NCBI GenBank assembly: GCA_021158125.1
Contig: JAGGVF010000007.1
Span: 39,661 to 103,660 of the forward strand
Length of the DNA: 64,000 bases
Direction of reading: 5' to 3'
Source of the DNA: Candidatus Bathyarchaeota archaeon
GTDB lineage: Archaea > Thermoproteota > Bathyarchaeia > Bathyarchaeales > WUQV01
Part shown: positions 41,142-50,388 of the stretch, piece after piece
Numbering within the stretch: position 1 is the first letter of the stretch
Layout: each line of letters starts with the position of its first letter
Translations under genes and position numbers: made by a program
Notes under the pieces: generated by a model
The model's input: the letters and a program-made list of their open reading frames with translations, nothing else
What the model was told of the DNA's origin: nothing
The model's database searches: none

Positions 41142-41999
41142 TTACAGTTTTAGAATCGTTCCAACATGAATTTCCATGAAGCTTTCCCCAAATTCTTCCT
41201 TGAATCTTTTGATGGCTTTCTCTCCGGTGCAGTGGCATGGGCCAATGAATCTTGGAGCAAATTCTCTAAAAGCCTGAATTGTCTTTTCTATTCTTTCCTC
41301 GTTTGCATCTACTAGGTGGAAGCCTCCTATAACAGCGTAAACTCTGCTTTTTCCAGTTATTTTCTGAGCGTATTTGACGGTGTTAACTATTCCCGCGTGG
41401 GCGCATCCAGTGATTATCATTAATCCCTTATCTGCGTAATCGATGACTAACGCTTGGTCATCCAGCATCTCGTCGTGTACGAACTTATCGTTTCTTATGG
41501 TCATGAAACGAGCTGAGACATCTTCAAAATCGTTTACTCTTTCAATTTCTCCAGTTGCAAGTACGTGGTCAGCTAAGGGTGCCACATGTTTCGAAAGTAG
41601 AAGTCTTCCTCCGCACTCCTCCACTTCTGATAAAGCAAACGGAATTCCAATTAACCGCATGCGGGGCTTAACTTCAAACTTTACTTTTAGGGCTTCTGGA
41701 TGCGTAACTATCGGAACAGGTTTTCCAACGCATTTTAAAATGTCTAGAAGGCCGCCTGTATGATCGTAATGGCCATGGCTTAGTACCACGGCGTCGACCT
41801 TGCAGAGGTCAACGTTCATTTTGTAGGCATTATGCAAAACTGTTTTCCCAGAAGCTCCCGTGTCAAGTAAAATAGATGTTTCATTTTTATCCATTTTAAC
41901 CTTTACGAGAACAGATAATCCATGCTCAGCCCAAAGCCACGGTTTTCCAGGATTTTTCGTGTCTTCTACAAGAATTTTAAGTTGGACTTCCTCTATCAA
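41142..41999 (-). CDS. Metallo-beta-lactamase-fold protein (COG1237-type), copy 2
   Basis: The 285-residue protein has the MBL core: LLDTGASGKTVLHNAYKMNVD, then SHGHYDHTGG and GCAHAGIVNTVKYA, GGFHLVD and GPCHCTGEKA. It is a paralogue of the protein at 37045-37800 and closer to the COG1237 consensus. Such proteins include candidates for methanopterin-type cofactor synthesis, but that function is not established here. It precedes the ferredoxin gene on the same strand. Confidence 0.82.
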   Translation of the reverse strand: MIEEVQLKILVEDTKNPGKPWLWAEHGLSVLVKVKMDKNETSILLDTGASGKTVLHNAYKMNVDLCKVDAVVLSHGHYDHTGGLLDILKCVGKPVPIVTHPEALKVKFEVKPRMRLIGIPFALSEVEECGGRLLLSKHVAPLADHVLATGEIERVNDFEDVSARFMTIRNDKFVHDEMLDDQALVIDYADKGLMIITGCAHAGIVNTVKYAQKITGKSRVYAVIGGFHLVDANEERIEKTIQAFREFAPRFIGPCHCTGEKAIKRFKEEFGESFMEIHVGTILKL

Positions 42000-42087
42000 G
42001 GTTCCACTTCCTAAGAGAATATTGAATTAACCCCTGCGGAATATTAAAGTTCTTTTAAATCTCAATTAAAATGAAAGGTGGTAAACC

Positions 42088-42222
42088 CTGCCTAAAAGGG
42101 AGGAAAAGAAGAAGAGAAAGGTTGAGCCTTGGGAAGACTCTGAATACAGTGAAATTGAGGGCTACGTGAGCACTGCTGAGGAAGATCTTGAAGACGAAGA
42201 AACTGAAGATGAAGACAATTAA
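42088..42222 (+). CDS. Small acidic protein, possible CTG start
   Basis: A short gene encodes 44 residues: a lysine-rich start (PKREEKKKRKVEPWED), then SEYSEIEGYVSTAEEDLEDEETEDEDN. There is no ATG, GTG or TTG at the front. The only fitting start is a CTG at 42088, six bases after AAAGGTGG, and an in-frame TAA lies just before it. The strong ribosome site and the bipolar charge pattern suggest a real protein. A different start (the internal GTG) would leave a very short peptide. Confidence 0.45.
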   Translation: MPKREEKKKRKVEPWEDSEYSEIEGYVSTAEEDLEDEETEDEDN

Positions 42223-42277
42223 ACGGTAAACATATATCTAACTTTTAAACTCCTAAATTCAAACATTAAAATTTGAG

Positions 42278-43216
42278 ATGAGAAACTTGGCAGGGAAAGA
42301 CCAAGAACTTGTTAATAAAATCTTGAAGCTGAAAAAGGAAAAGAAGGCAGTCATACTTGCACATAATTATCAACGTGCAGAAATTCAAGACATAGCCGAC
42401 TACGTTGGAGACAGCATAGAACTCTCAAGAAAGGCCGTGGAGGAAAAAGAAGCAGAAATAATTCTTTTCTCAGCCGTAGACTTCATGGCTGAATCAGCCG
42501 CTATTCTAAATCCGGAAAAGAAAGTTTTGTTACCAAGCAAAGGCGCAAGATGTCCCATGGCCCAGATGCTTCCAGTAGAGCAAGTTAGAATGTGGAAAAG
42601 AAAGCATCCGAGTGTTCCCGTTGTACTTTATGTCAATACTTTAGCGGAGGCGAAAGCCGAATGCGACGTGTGCTGTACATCCGCTAACGCTGTTGAAATA
42701 GTTAACGCCTTAGATGCAGAAAAAGTCCTATTCGGGCCAGACCGCAACTTGGCATGGCACGTTCAGAAAGAAACTGGAAAAGAGGTTATCCCAATTCCTG
42801 AACGTGGCTTCTGTCCAACCCATCTGCTATTCCAGAAAGAAGACATTCAAATACTGAGGAAGGAGAATGCTGACGCCGTTGTTGCCGTTCATCCTGAATG
42901 CCTTCCAGAAGTGCAGGCCATAGCCGATTTTGTCGGTAGCACATCTCAAATGTGTAGATACGCAAAAAATTCAACCAGCCAAAAAATTATTATCGCAACC
43001 GAAGTTGGACTTCTACATCGTTTAAAGAAGGAGAATCCGGAAAAAACGTTTTTGCCAGCTTATTCGGATGCAGTTTGCCCAAACATGAAGTTGAATACTC
43101 TTGAAAGGCTTTATTTGGCGCTGAAAAATGAAGAATATGCAGTTTCTGTTCCGGTTGCTGTAGCGAAGAAGGCCAGAGAAGCTTTGGAAAAAATGTTCAC
43201 TCTTCTTTCTCGCTAG
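42278..43216 (+). CDS. nadA: Quinolinate synthase
   Basis: The 312-residue NadA has the core AVILAHNYQRAEIQDIADYVGDSIELSRKA, the cluster Cys in GARCPMAQM, CDVCCTSAN and VCPNMKLNTLERL, with VHPECLPEV in between. The three cluster-binding cysteines are in place for the oxygen-sensitive [4Fe-4S] that condenses iminoaspartate with dihydroxyacetone phosphate in NAD synthesis. No nadB or nadC is adjacent. Its 3' end overlaps the opposing stomatin gene by 20 bases. Confidence 0.95.
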   Translation: MRNLAGKDQELVNKILKLKKEKKAVILAHNYQRAEIQDIADYVGDSIELSRKAVEEKEAEIILFSAVDFMAESAAILNPEKKVLLPSKGARCPMAQMLPVEQVRMWKRKHPSVPVVLYVNTLAEAKAECDVCCTSANAVEIVNALDAEKVLFGPDRNLAWHVQKETGKEVIPIPERGFCPTHLLFQKEDIQILRKENADAVVAVHPECLPEVQAIADFVGSTSQMCRYAKNSTSQKIIIATEVGLLHRLKKENPEKTFLPAYSDAVCPNMKLNTLERLYLALKNEEYAVSVPVAVAKKAREALEKMFTLLSR

Positions 43217-44024
43217 ATTCTTTAGGCTTGCTCTTCTCTTGCTCTCCGATCTTTTTTAGGCCATAAAGGCCGACTAGCGGCACGCCGGCTTCTGGCATTG
43301 TGCTTGGAATAAGCATTATAGTGTTTGTTCCTGGTTGCTGTCCAATCTCGTAAAGTATGTTCATCCATCTTAGGGCTAATGCCTTAGGATTTTTCTCGTA
43401 AAGTTCTGCTGCTTCAATCATTTTCTGGGCTGCTTGGTACTCGGCAGTTGCCAAGGTTACTCTCGCCATTCTTTCTCTTTCAGCTTGGGCCTGTCTGGAC
43501 ATGGCGTCTTGAAGAACAGACGGGATGATAACGTCCTTAACTTCGACGGCGGTAACTTTTATTCCCCAAGCCTCAGTTTTCTCGTCAATTATTTCTCGTA
43601 GGTGAGCTCCAACCTTTTCTCTTTCAGCCAGAAGTTCGTTAAGTTCTATTCTTCCTATAACCTCCCGCAGCGTAGTCTGCGCAGCCCATTGAGTTGCCAC
43701 TAGATAGTCTTCAACGTTTAATATGCACTTTTCAACATCCACTGGTTTGCAGTACATAACTGCGTCCACATTTACTGGCACATTGTCCATGGTCAACGTC
43801 TGCTCTGTTCTGAACGGAATAGTCATGATTCTTGTTGATACTATTCGGGGTACTCTTTCTATGAAAGGAATTACATAGGTTATTCCCGGCCCTCTTATTC
43901 CCACGTAGCGTCCAAGTCTGAGAACTGGCATGCGTTCCCATTCTCTGATTATTCTTATTCCGCTCAGTAGAATTAGCACTATGATTATTACTATGAATAT
44001 TCCGAATAGTGTTAACCCGTCCAT
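43197..44024 (-). CDS. SPFH/stomatin-family membrane protein
   Basis: The 275-residue protein has one N-terminal membrane helix (LFGIFIVIIIVLILLSGIRII) and the SPFH domain: EWERMPVLRLGRYVGIRGPGITYVIPFIERV, then TQWAAQTTLREVIGRIELNELLAERE and WGIKVTAVEVKDVIIPSVLQDAMSRQAQAERE. A short charged tail ends it. Stomatins organise membrane domains and work with NfeD-type proteases. The next gene on the same strand encodes such a partner, as in most archaea. Confidence 0.92.
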   Translation of the reverse strand: MDGLTLFGIFIVIIIVLILLSGIRIIREWERMPVLRLGRYVGIRGPGITYVIPFIERVPRIVSTRIMTIPFRTEQTLTMDNVPVNVDAVMYCKPVDVEKCILNVEDYLVATQWAAQTTLREVIGRIELNELLAEREKVGAHLREIIDEKTEAWGIKVTAVEVKDVIIPSVLQDAMSRQAQAERERMARVTLATAEYQAAQKMIEAAELYEKNPKALALRWMNILYEIGQQPGTNTIMLIPSTMPEAGVPLVGLYGLKKIGEQEKSKPKESSEKEE

Positions 44025-44063
44025 GATTTCTTCTCACCACATAGGGAGTCTCAGTACGAAAAG

Positions 44064-45500
44064 TTAAGCTTTTTCATCTGCAGGCTTTACGATGAGAATT
44101 AAGCCCTCTTTGCCAATAACTTCTACTTTTTCTCCCTTTTTTACTGGTTTTCCATGCGTTTTTGCACGCCAATATTCGCCTAAGACTCTAATTTCGCCTT
44201 GAGGAGCTAAATCTGTAGCTGCTATTCCTTTCGCTCCAATAAGGGCTTCAGCTCCAGTTTTAGCTTTAAGCATTTTGGTTTCAGCAAGCTTGTAAACTAA
44301 AAGTGCGAAAACAATGGATGACAAAATGGCGGCTACTACGAGGGTTTCCTGAATTTGCCTTGCAATTTCCGGGTTAAGCAGCCATTGTGGAGAGGGAAAC
44401 ATGAATAGGCTTCCGATGATTATGCATATTGCTCCAGTAACCGCTAAAACACCAATATTTGTTTTCAATTCTGCAATCAAAAGAGCAACTCCTAAAACAA
44501 AAAATAAAACCGCTGCCGGCGCAATTCCGATAGCTCCAAAGGAAACTAAAGCTAAGAAGAGACATATCGCCCCAGCAATTTCGGCTCCCCACCCCGGAGT
44601 TTTAATTCCTATCAAAATTGCAAAGATTCCTATTATTAAAAGAAGGGAACTCACAAGCGGATTAAAGAGAACTCTCAGAAAAAGAACTTGAATTCCAACC
44701 GAATATTCAATTACCTTAGCCTCGCTTATCCCCTCAAAATCCACCCTTTCCTTATAATCATAATTTTGAGCTTCATTTTTTAAGACAAGTTTCCAGACCG
44801 TCGTTTCCTCAAGATTTTCAAATTTAATCAACGAAAATGACTCCAGCTTTTTAAGCAGAACCGTTAGGTTTTCGGCTACGACTTCAATAACGCCGAATCG
44901 CAAGGCTTTTTCCGGCCCCAAATTGAGATTTTCTTCAACAAAAAGTCTTGCAGCAGTTTCGTTTCGACAGTGAAACTTTGCGTGATTTGCAATTAAATCC
45001 GCATAAGCGTTAACATATTTGGATGATTCTACAACCTCTCCGGTTGGAAGTGCAGGTTGGCATGACCCTATGGTTGTGCCTGGCGCCATTGCAGCAATGT
45101 GGGAAGCCATTAAAATGTATGTTCCACCGCTCCATGCCGCGGCTCCGCTTGGGTATACGAACACGCAAGTAGGTACTTTCGAGTTTTCAAGTAAAGTCAT
45201 TATTTCCTGAACGGCTCCTGCTTCTCCGCCTGGAGTGTTCTCCTCAAAAACTATTAGGCGGACAGACGAGGACTCAGCCATCTTTAGAGAATTTTCAAAC
45301 ATTATTTTTGTAGCCTCAGTTATTTCGCCGTCAACCTTTACAACTAACACAACATTCGAACCGTTGTCTGCAGAAACAAAGTTTGAGAACGGAATAAATA
45401 AGAGAGCAGTGGCAGCTAGGAAAAATATTACAGTAACTAGACGAACTTTCATCAATAATTTTTTAGTCTTGCAACTAGATAAATTAATCGAAGGCAACAT
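44064..45500 (-). CDS. NfeD-family membrane serine protease
   Basis: The 478-residue protein has a signal-like start, then a ClpP-like domain (VVLVVKVDGEITEATKIMFENSL, FEENTPGGEAGAVQEIM, PSGAAAWSGGTYILMASHIAAMAPGTTIGS). The Ser in AWSGG is the probable catalytic residue. Several membrane helices and a C-terminal soluble NfeD barrel (GAKGIAATDLAPQGEIRVLGEYWRAK) follow. It should cleave the hydrophobic tail of its stomatin partner, which is encoded 40 bases downstream. The start is uncertain; the second Met (45452) is possible. Confidence 0.88.
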   Translation of the reverse strand: MLPSINLSSCKTKKLLMKVRLVTVIFFLAATALLFIPFSNFVSADNGSNVVLVVKVDGEITEATKIMFENSLKMAESSSVRLIVFEENTPGGEAGAVQEIMTLLENSKVPTCVFVYPSGAAAWSGGTYILMASHIAAMAPGTTIGSCQPALPTGEVVESSKYVNAYADLIANHAKFHCRNETAARLFVEENLNLGPEKALRFGVIEVVAENLTVLLKKLESFSLIKFENLEETTVWKLVLKNEAQNYDYKERVDFEGISEAKVIEYSVGIQVLFLRVLFNPLVSSLLLIIGIFAILIGIKTPGWGAEIAGAICLFLALVSFGAIGIAPAAVLFFVLGVALLIAELKTNIGVLAVTGAICIIIGSLFMFPSPQWLLNPEIARQIQETLVVAAILSSIVFALLVYKLAETKMLKAKTGAEALIGAKGIAATDLAPQGEIRVLGEYWRAKTHGKPVKKGEKVEVIGKEGLILIVKPADEKA

Positions 45501-45522
45501 TCTAAGATAAAAGTGAGCTAAT

Positions 45523-45705
45523 ATGCCTAGAAAAGAGTACTCCTTAAAAGATTATGAAGAAATGCTTAAGGAGAAAATTAAACGGAAAGAGCTTAAGTGT
45601 CACAAATGCGGAAACGAAGAAGATTTTATGGTTAATGAACTGGGCCATGTTTTCTGTAACAAGTGCTATGAGAAAATTAGATTTGTGAGATGGAACAAAA
45701 AGTAA
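45523..45705 (+). CDS. Small zinc-ribbon protein
   Basis: This 60-residue protein has a basic start (MPRKEYSLKDYEEMLKEKIKRKELK) and two CxxC knuckles (CHKCGNEEDF and CNKCYEKIRF) forming a zinc ribbon. No domain beyond that is seen. It is probably a nucleic-acid or protein-binding module. It starts within the shared promoter of the NfeD gene and runs toward the phosphatidyltransferase gene. Confidence 0.65.
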   Translation: MPRKEYSLKDYEEMLKEKIKRKELKCHKCGNEEDFMVNELGHVFCNKCYEKIRFVRWNKK

Positions 45706-45714
45706 CGGCCTTTC

Positions 45715-46332
45715 TCATTTTTTAAACATGCTGCTTCTCGCATCTAAAATTCTCTTAAAAACAACCAAGTTTGTTAATACTGCTAAAATGATTAAAGTGA
45801 TGTAGGCTTGGTTAAGTATTCCGCCAATCATAATTATGAATAGGCGTACGTCCCTGTTTGCGGCGTAACCTGAAAAACCAGTTTTAAAGACCAAATTCAA
45901 GTCAGCTTCAGCTTTTGCTCTGCTGTAGCTTACCATTAAACTGCCGAAAAGAGCTGCAAGCCCCACGGCTAAAACGATTAAAGTGTTTCTGTTTAAACTC
46001 AACGCATTTAGCGTTAAGCCTAAAATAATGGCTGAATCTGCGTAGCGGTCAAGAATCGAATCGAAAAAACCTCCGAACTTTGAAATTTTACCAGTTATCA
46101 CAGCGAGGTCACCGTCCACTCCGTCCAGAATTGAGGCTGCTTGTGCAAGTATTCCTCCAACAATGCTTTGTCCAAGTAGAAAAGAGATTCCGGAGAAAAC
46201 TCCTACTAGAAAACTGAGAAAACTCATCTGGTTAGGGGTTATTCTCGTTTTTTCAGCTAGAAAACGTGCAGTTGGCCTTGAAAATCTTCTATTTATGAGT
46301 TGGGAGACTATTCCATCCCATTTTTTATGCAA
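45715..46332 (-). CDS. CDP-alcohol phosphatidyltransferase (archaetidylinositol-phosphate synthase-like)
   Basis: The 205-residue protein has the catalytic pattern ILDGVDGDLAVITGKISKFGGFFDSILDRYAD, the DG-x2-A...G-x3-D-x3-D motif of the family with a Val in place of the usual Arg after Ala, and several membrane helices. With inositol-phosphate synthase and a cytidylyltransferase in the same operon, it probably joins CDP-inositol or CDP-archaeol to make archaetidylinositol phosphate or di-inositol phosphate. It overlaps the cytidylyltransferase gene by 8 bases. Confidence 0.82.
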   Translation of the reverse strand: MHKKWDGIVSQLINRRFSRPTARFLAEKTRITPNQMSFLSFLVGVFSGISFLLGQSIVGGILAQAASILDGVDGDLAVITGKISKFGGFFDSILDRYADSAIILGLTLNALSLNRNTLIVLAVGLAALFGSLMVSYSRAKAEADLNLVFKTGFSGYAANRDVRLFIIMIGGILNQAYITLIILAVLTNLVVFKRILDARSSMFKK

Positions 46333-47053
46333 TAGAAGTCATCTCAGCTAAAATTTTCTCGGCAAACTCCAAATCTTCCGGTAAGTCTATGTCAAGCCAG
46401 AAAAGACCTGAAACATCGCAAGCCCAAAATGGAACGTCATCTCGAATCATTTGCCTTAAACATTTACTGACGGTAACTGGAGGATTTTCCTTAACCTTCT
46501 CGATTTCTTCAAAAATTCTTCCATTTAAAATGAAAACTCCAGTGTCTATGGCGTTCCATTCTGTTAGGTTCTTTCCAATGTTTTGTATGAATCCTTTATC
46601 GTTCACTAAAACTTTGGTTGCGTCCTTTAGTTGTGAATTATACTTGGGTGAACGGTCGACACATAGTAGCGGACTTTTTCCGACGTGTTCAATGGCTTTT
46701 TTAACGATTTCAGCGGTAACGAGGTGGTCTGCCATTAAAACGAGGAAAGATTCAGAGTTTTCAAAAAATTTTCTTGTAACGTATAAGGATATGCCGTTTC
46801 CTTCCTCGTAAGCGGGATTATAAACATACCTAATTTTGATATTGTATTTTTCTTTGCCAAGATAATTTTGGATAGTTTCAGCTTTGTAGCCAACTACAAT
46901 TATGCATTCTTCTATGCCGTTTTTACTCAAAGCTTCTAAAGGGTACTCTATTAGTGGTTTCCCAAAAATGGGGATTAAGGGTTTAGGCTTATCATTCATG
47001 CATTTGGATATGCGTTTTCCCCGTCCGGCTGCAAGTATTACTGCCTTAATCAT
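46325..47053 (-). CDS. Nucleotidyltransferase (inositol-1-phosphate cytidylyltransferase-like)
   Basis: The product of about 242 residues starts at the ATG at 47053. It has the sugar-nucleotidyltransferase signature KAVILAAGRGKRIS, then KPKPLIPIFGKPLIEYPLEAL, VLMADHLVTAEIV and a late FWLDIDLPEDLEFAE. Placement between the ino1 gene and a CDP-alcohol transferase makes an inositol-phosphate cytidylyltransferase the best guess, though other CMP or UMP transferases look alike. It starts one base after the ino1 stop and overlaps the next gene by 8 bases, so the three are translated together. Confidence 0.82.
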   Translation of the reverse strand: MIKAVILAAGRGKRISKCMNDKPKPLIPIFGKPLIEYPLEALSKNGIEECIIVVGYKAETIQNYLGKEKYNIKIRYVYNPAYEEGNGISLYVTRKFFENSESFLVLMADHLVTAEIVKKAIEHVGKSPLLCVDRSPKYNSQLKDATKVLVNDKGFIQNIGKNLTEWNAIDTGVFILNGRIFEEIEKVKENPPVTVSKCLRQMIRDDVPFWACDVSGLFWLDIDLPEDLEFAEKILAEMTSIA

Positions 47054-47054
47054 T

Positions 47055-48131
47055 TTATCGTTCTCGTTTTCCTTGAATAAAGTCCTCAACCCACTGTCTC
47101 GCTAGGTGGTCTGGCACCTGCTGCGGCGGATGCTTGAAGGCGTAGGCTGAAATGCTTATCAACGGGCCGGCGACCCCTCTGTCAAGGGCTATTTTAACCG
47201 CTCTGATAACGTCTATTACCATTCCTGCACTGTTAGGCGAATCTTCAACTTGAAGTCTAACGTCTATCGTAACTGGCGTATTGCCGAACTTTCGTCCTTC
47301 TATGCGTATGAAGCACACCTTTGTGTCGTTTAGGAATGGCACATAACCGCTTGGTCCAGCCCATGCTTCCGTCTTGTATGGCACTAGGCTTGTTACTGCT
47401 TCCGTCTTACTTATCTTCTTGGTTGTTAACCTATCGTCAGCCGTCATGTTTAGGAAGTCCGTGTTTCCGCCAACGTTAAGCTGGTAGGTTTTCTCGATTT
47501 CTACTCCTCTCATTACGAGTAGGTGAGCTAATGCCCTATGGACTATGGTTGCGCCGAGCTGGCTTTTTACGTCGTCTCCGGCTATTGGGATTCCTCGCTC
47601 CTCGAACTTTCCAGCCCATGTTGGATCTGAGGCTATAAATTCAGGTATGCAGTTGACGAAGGCTACTTTTGCGTCTAGGCAAGCTTCAGCTAGGTGCCGT
47701 GACGCCTTGTGGCTTCCGACTGGAAGGAAGTTTATGAGAATGTCTGCTTGAGTTTCCCTTAACACTTGGGCGACGTCAACTGGTTTAACTTCTTTTTCGT
47801 CGTAGGCTTTGAAAGGCTCCCGCATGTGGGGGGCGACACCGTCGAGTATCGGAGCTGGCAAAACTTCTACTCCGAGCTTTGGCACGTCGGCGAACTTGTA
47901 GCAGCAGTTTGGCTCAGTGAAAATTGCCTCTGAGAGATCCTTGCCGATTTTTAGTCTGTTGATATCGAAGGCGGCTACGAATTCGATGTCCTTTATTCTG
48001 TAGCCTCCGAAGTTAACGTGCATAAGTCCAGGTATGCGGTCACGGTCATTTGCATTCTTGTAGTATTCTACTCCCTGCACTAAAGCTGAAGCGCAATTTC
48101 CAATTCCCGCTATCGCAACACGTATGCTCAT
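47055..48131 (-). CDS. ino1: Myo-inositol-1-phosphate synthase
   Basis: The 358-residue protein has the NAD-binding IRVAIAGIGNCASALVQGVEYY at the start. It also has the family segments FGGYRIKDIEFVAAFDINRLKIG, INFLPVGSHKASRHLAEACLDAKVAFVNCIPEFIA, GDDVKSQLGATIVHRAL and NVGGNTDFLNM. It converts glucose-6-phosphate to inositol-1-phosphate, the head group used in archaeal phosphoinositides and in the thermoprotectant di-myo-inositol phosphate. It heads the operon with the cytidylyltransferase and the CDP-alcohol transferase. Confidence 0.93.
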   Translation of the reverse strand: MSIRVAIAGIGNCASALVQGVEYYKNANDRDRIPGLMHVNFGGYRIKDIEFVAAFDINRLKIGKDLSEAIFTEPNCCYKFADVPKLGVEVLPAPILDGVAPHMREPFKAYDEKEVKPVDVAQVLRETQADILINFLPVGSHKASRHLAEACLDAKVAFVNCIPEFIASDPTWAGKFEERGIPIAGDDVKSQLGATIVHRALAHLLVMRGVEIEKTYQLNVGGNTDFLNMTADDRLTTKKISKTEAVTSLVPYKTEAWAGPSGYVPFLNDTKVCFIRIEGRKFGNTPVTIDVRLQVEDSPNSAGMVIDVIRAVKIALDRGVAGPLISISAYAFKHPPQQVPDHLARQWVEDFIQGKRER

Positions 48132-48342
48132 GAACTCTCCCTCCCTCTACGAACTAGTGTAGATTTAAACTAGATAGGTGAGGAGTATGTTAGAACAAAT
48201 GGCATTTTTATTGATGATAGGCCCTTACATATAAATTTTATGCAATTACTCGTGCAAAAACTATATATAAAATTGGTATGTTGCAGAAAAGATTTTGAAG
48301 GTCTTTTGTAGTGATAAGTCAAATTTGGGGAGGATTCCTCAT

Positions 48343-49653
48343 ATGGCTTCAAGGCTGAAGTGGCTGCTCGTCGCCGAATCCCTTTTCGCAGGAGCGTACA
48401 TAGCCCTAACACGCGGATTGTTCCTAATATTCCTAGTTGCAATGGGGCATGATGTTAGAGGAATATCATTTGTCATATTGCTTTCCTCCCTTCTTTCAGT
48501 AATCATTGGACTCGCTCTTTACAAGCGACCAAACTTCTTAGTTAGAAAAGTTAAACAAAAACTATCCGCATTCCATTTATTAGAAAGACTTACATGGTTT
48601 TTCATCCCGTTAACCTCGAATCTTCTCGTAATTTCCCTACTTTATTCACTATGCATAATTTTTTCTTCTTTCATAAGCACTTTCTTAACTTTCGCAATTT
48701 ACGGTTTACTACCAGAAGAAGACATAAAGGAAGTAACTTCAAAAAGAACGGCTGCAGGCAACGTTTCAAGCATTGTTGGATTTGCCTTAGGCACGTTTCT
48801 TTTAGCCTTCCTCCAAACTGACGAAAAATTTATTTACATTTTCTTCTTAGGAGCAACAGTGGGAGTTTTATCAACTATTTCAGTTCTTCTTATGGATCTT
48901 TCTCAGTTAGAAGGAGCAGAGCTCCCCAGCGGCATCAAGGAACCCGAAAAAATATTTTCGACATCAATGTTTTTCGTAATTTTTCTTTTTGCTGGAAACC
49001 TGCTTGCAATAGTTTGGACTCCCTACTTAATGGTTAAGCTTAACGGCCCAGAGTTTTTGGTGGCATCCTTAAACTTAGCTGGAACAGTTTCAAGCATAGC
49101 TGCATCGCTTTTTTGGGGTAAAAGAAGCTTGAAAATTCTGCGAACCGGACTTATTTTAAATATTTTATCTCCAATTCTTGTTTTAACCATTCCAGTACCG
49201 TTTTATCATCTAGGAATTTCAATTTACAACTCTTTCGCGTTTACTGCTGCAAACTTTCTCGGACTTTTCCTATTCGCAAAGTACAATGAATGGTTCGGAG
49301 CCGTTAAATCAAGTACGTTAATAATTGTTATTGGAAATATCGCGCAGTTCATCGCGGCGGTTCTTGGAATGATTCTAAGCACAAACTACCTAGTTACTTT
49401 CCTGTTAATCATAGCGTTATACGTCGGCGCAGCCGTCTTAGCTGTTATGACCGTTCCAGAAATAGCAATAGTCCCAGAATATTTAGCTAGAACGTACTCG
49501 CGGGTACTCTACAGAAGCAGCGTGTTCGGTTACAGAGTTGCTGTGGAAATTTCAAAGGAGACAATCTTTATGATCTTCAGGTTAATTGCATTAACTATTG
49601 TTTTTTCAGCGTTATATTTAATATATAGAATTCTCTGGGCATTAATAATATAG
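48343..49653 (+). CDS. MFS-like multi-pass membrane transporter
   Basis: The ATG at 48343 behind GGGGAGGA is chosen, giving about 436 residues with roughly twelve membrane helices. The beginning (LKWLLVAESLFAGAYIALTRGLFLIFLVAMGHDVRGISFVIL) resembles MFS transporters, but the usual GxLaDRxGRR loop is not obvious. The second half opens with LAGTVSSIAASLFWGKRSLK. Substrate is unknown. A mechanosensitive-type membrane protein gene follows 21 bases later. Confidence 0.7.
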   Translation: MASRLKWLLVAESLFAGAYIALTRGLFLIFLVAMGHDVRGISFVILLSSLLSVIIGLALYKRPNFLVRKVKQKLSAFHLLERLTWFFIPLTSNLLVISLLYSLCIIFSSFISTFLTFAIYGLLPEEDIKEVTSKRTAAGNVSSIVGFALGTFLLAFLQTDEKFIYIFFLGATVGVLSTISVLLMDLSQLEGAELPSGIKEPEKIFSTSMFFVIFLFAGNLLAIVWTPYLMVKLNGPEFLVASLNLAGTVSSIAASLFWGKRSLKILRTGLILNILSPILVLTIPVPFYHLGISIYNSFAFTAANFLGLFLFAKYNEWFGAVKSSTLIIVIGNIAQFIAAVLGMILSTNYLVTFLLIIALYVGAAVLAVMTVPEIAIVPEYLARTYSRVLYRSSVFGYRVAVEISKETIFMIFRLIALTIVFSALYLIYRILWALII

Positions 49654-49674
49654 TAGCGGTGGTGACGAAGCAAA

Positions 49675-50307
49675 TTGTTTAAGGAGGGAAACGGCTGGGA
49701 CAGCATTTCTGAAGTATTTAATCAAATAGCATCGGATATTGTGAAGTTCATTCCTAAAATTCTCATAGCGTTAGTTATCATTTTAATCGCAATCGCAATA
49801 ATCAAAGTTTTAAATTTCTCCTTTAGAAAACTGCTGAAAATGGCGAAAATAGACGAATTTTTCACAAAAATTGCTGGGATTTCCCTCCCCTTCTCCATAA
49901 CTAACTTGCTAATATACTTGGCTGATTTGGGAATAATCCTGATCGCTTTATACTCAATTGTTGACGTTTGCGGTGGACCGCAGTACTCACGGATGATGAC
50001 CGACGTATTATATTATGGAGCGAGAGTGGCAAGTGTAATAGTCATTACCTTAGTTCTATTCGCAAGCTTCAACCTTGTTGTGCGAAGACTTCGAGTTGAA
50101 AGCAGGCTTAGGGGCTACATGCTATTCATGGCTATGCTTCTCGTAACAGCAATGCTGGTCGATGTTACTGCATTGTCTGACCCGGTGAAAACAGCGTTAA
50201 TAACGGGAATATCATTAGGAGTGGGGATATCACTGGGCGTATTTGCAATCTGGTTCTTCTTCCACGAGTACTTCGACAAAATGTTGGAGAAAAAGGAAAC
50301 GGAATAG
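49675..50307 (+). CDS. MscS-type helix membrane protein
   Basis: The 210-residue protein has an N-terminal amphipathic part and about five membrane helices: FIPKILIALVIILIAIAIIKVL, LLIYLADLGIILIALYSIV, VASVIVITLVLFASFNLVV and two more. The first helix pair resembles the conserved TM-helix repeat of small mechanosensitive-channel relatives (RKLLKMAKIDEFF). The pore-lining and cytoplasmic beta domain of MscS is absent. The start is a TTG at 49675. Function is unclear. Confidence 0.55.
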   Translation: MFKEGNGWDSISEVFNQIASDIVKFIPKILIALVIILIAIAIIKVLNFSFRKLLKMAKIDEFFTKIAGISLPFSITNLLIYLADLGIILIALYSIVDVCGGPQYSRMMTDVLYYGARVASVIVITLVLFASFNLVVRRLRVESRLRGYMLFMAMLLVTAMLVDVTALSDPVKTALITGISLGVGISLGVFAIWFFFHEYFDKMLEKKETE

Positions 50308-50388
50308 AAACATGTAAAGGTAACATTTTAGTTGTTCCGAAACATTTAGACAATGGGGCTGTCATCAACTATTGAAGGATGGGCCATG

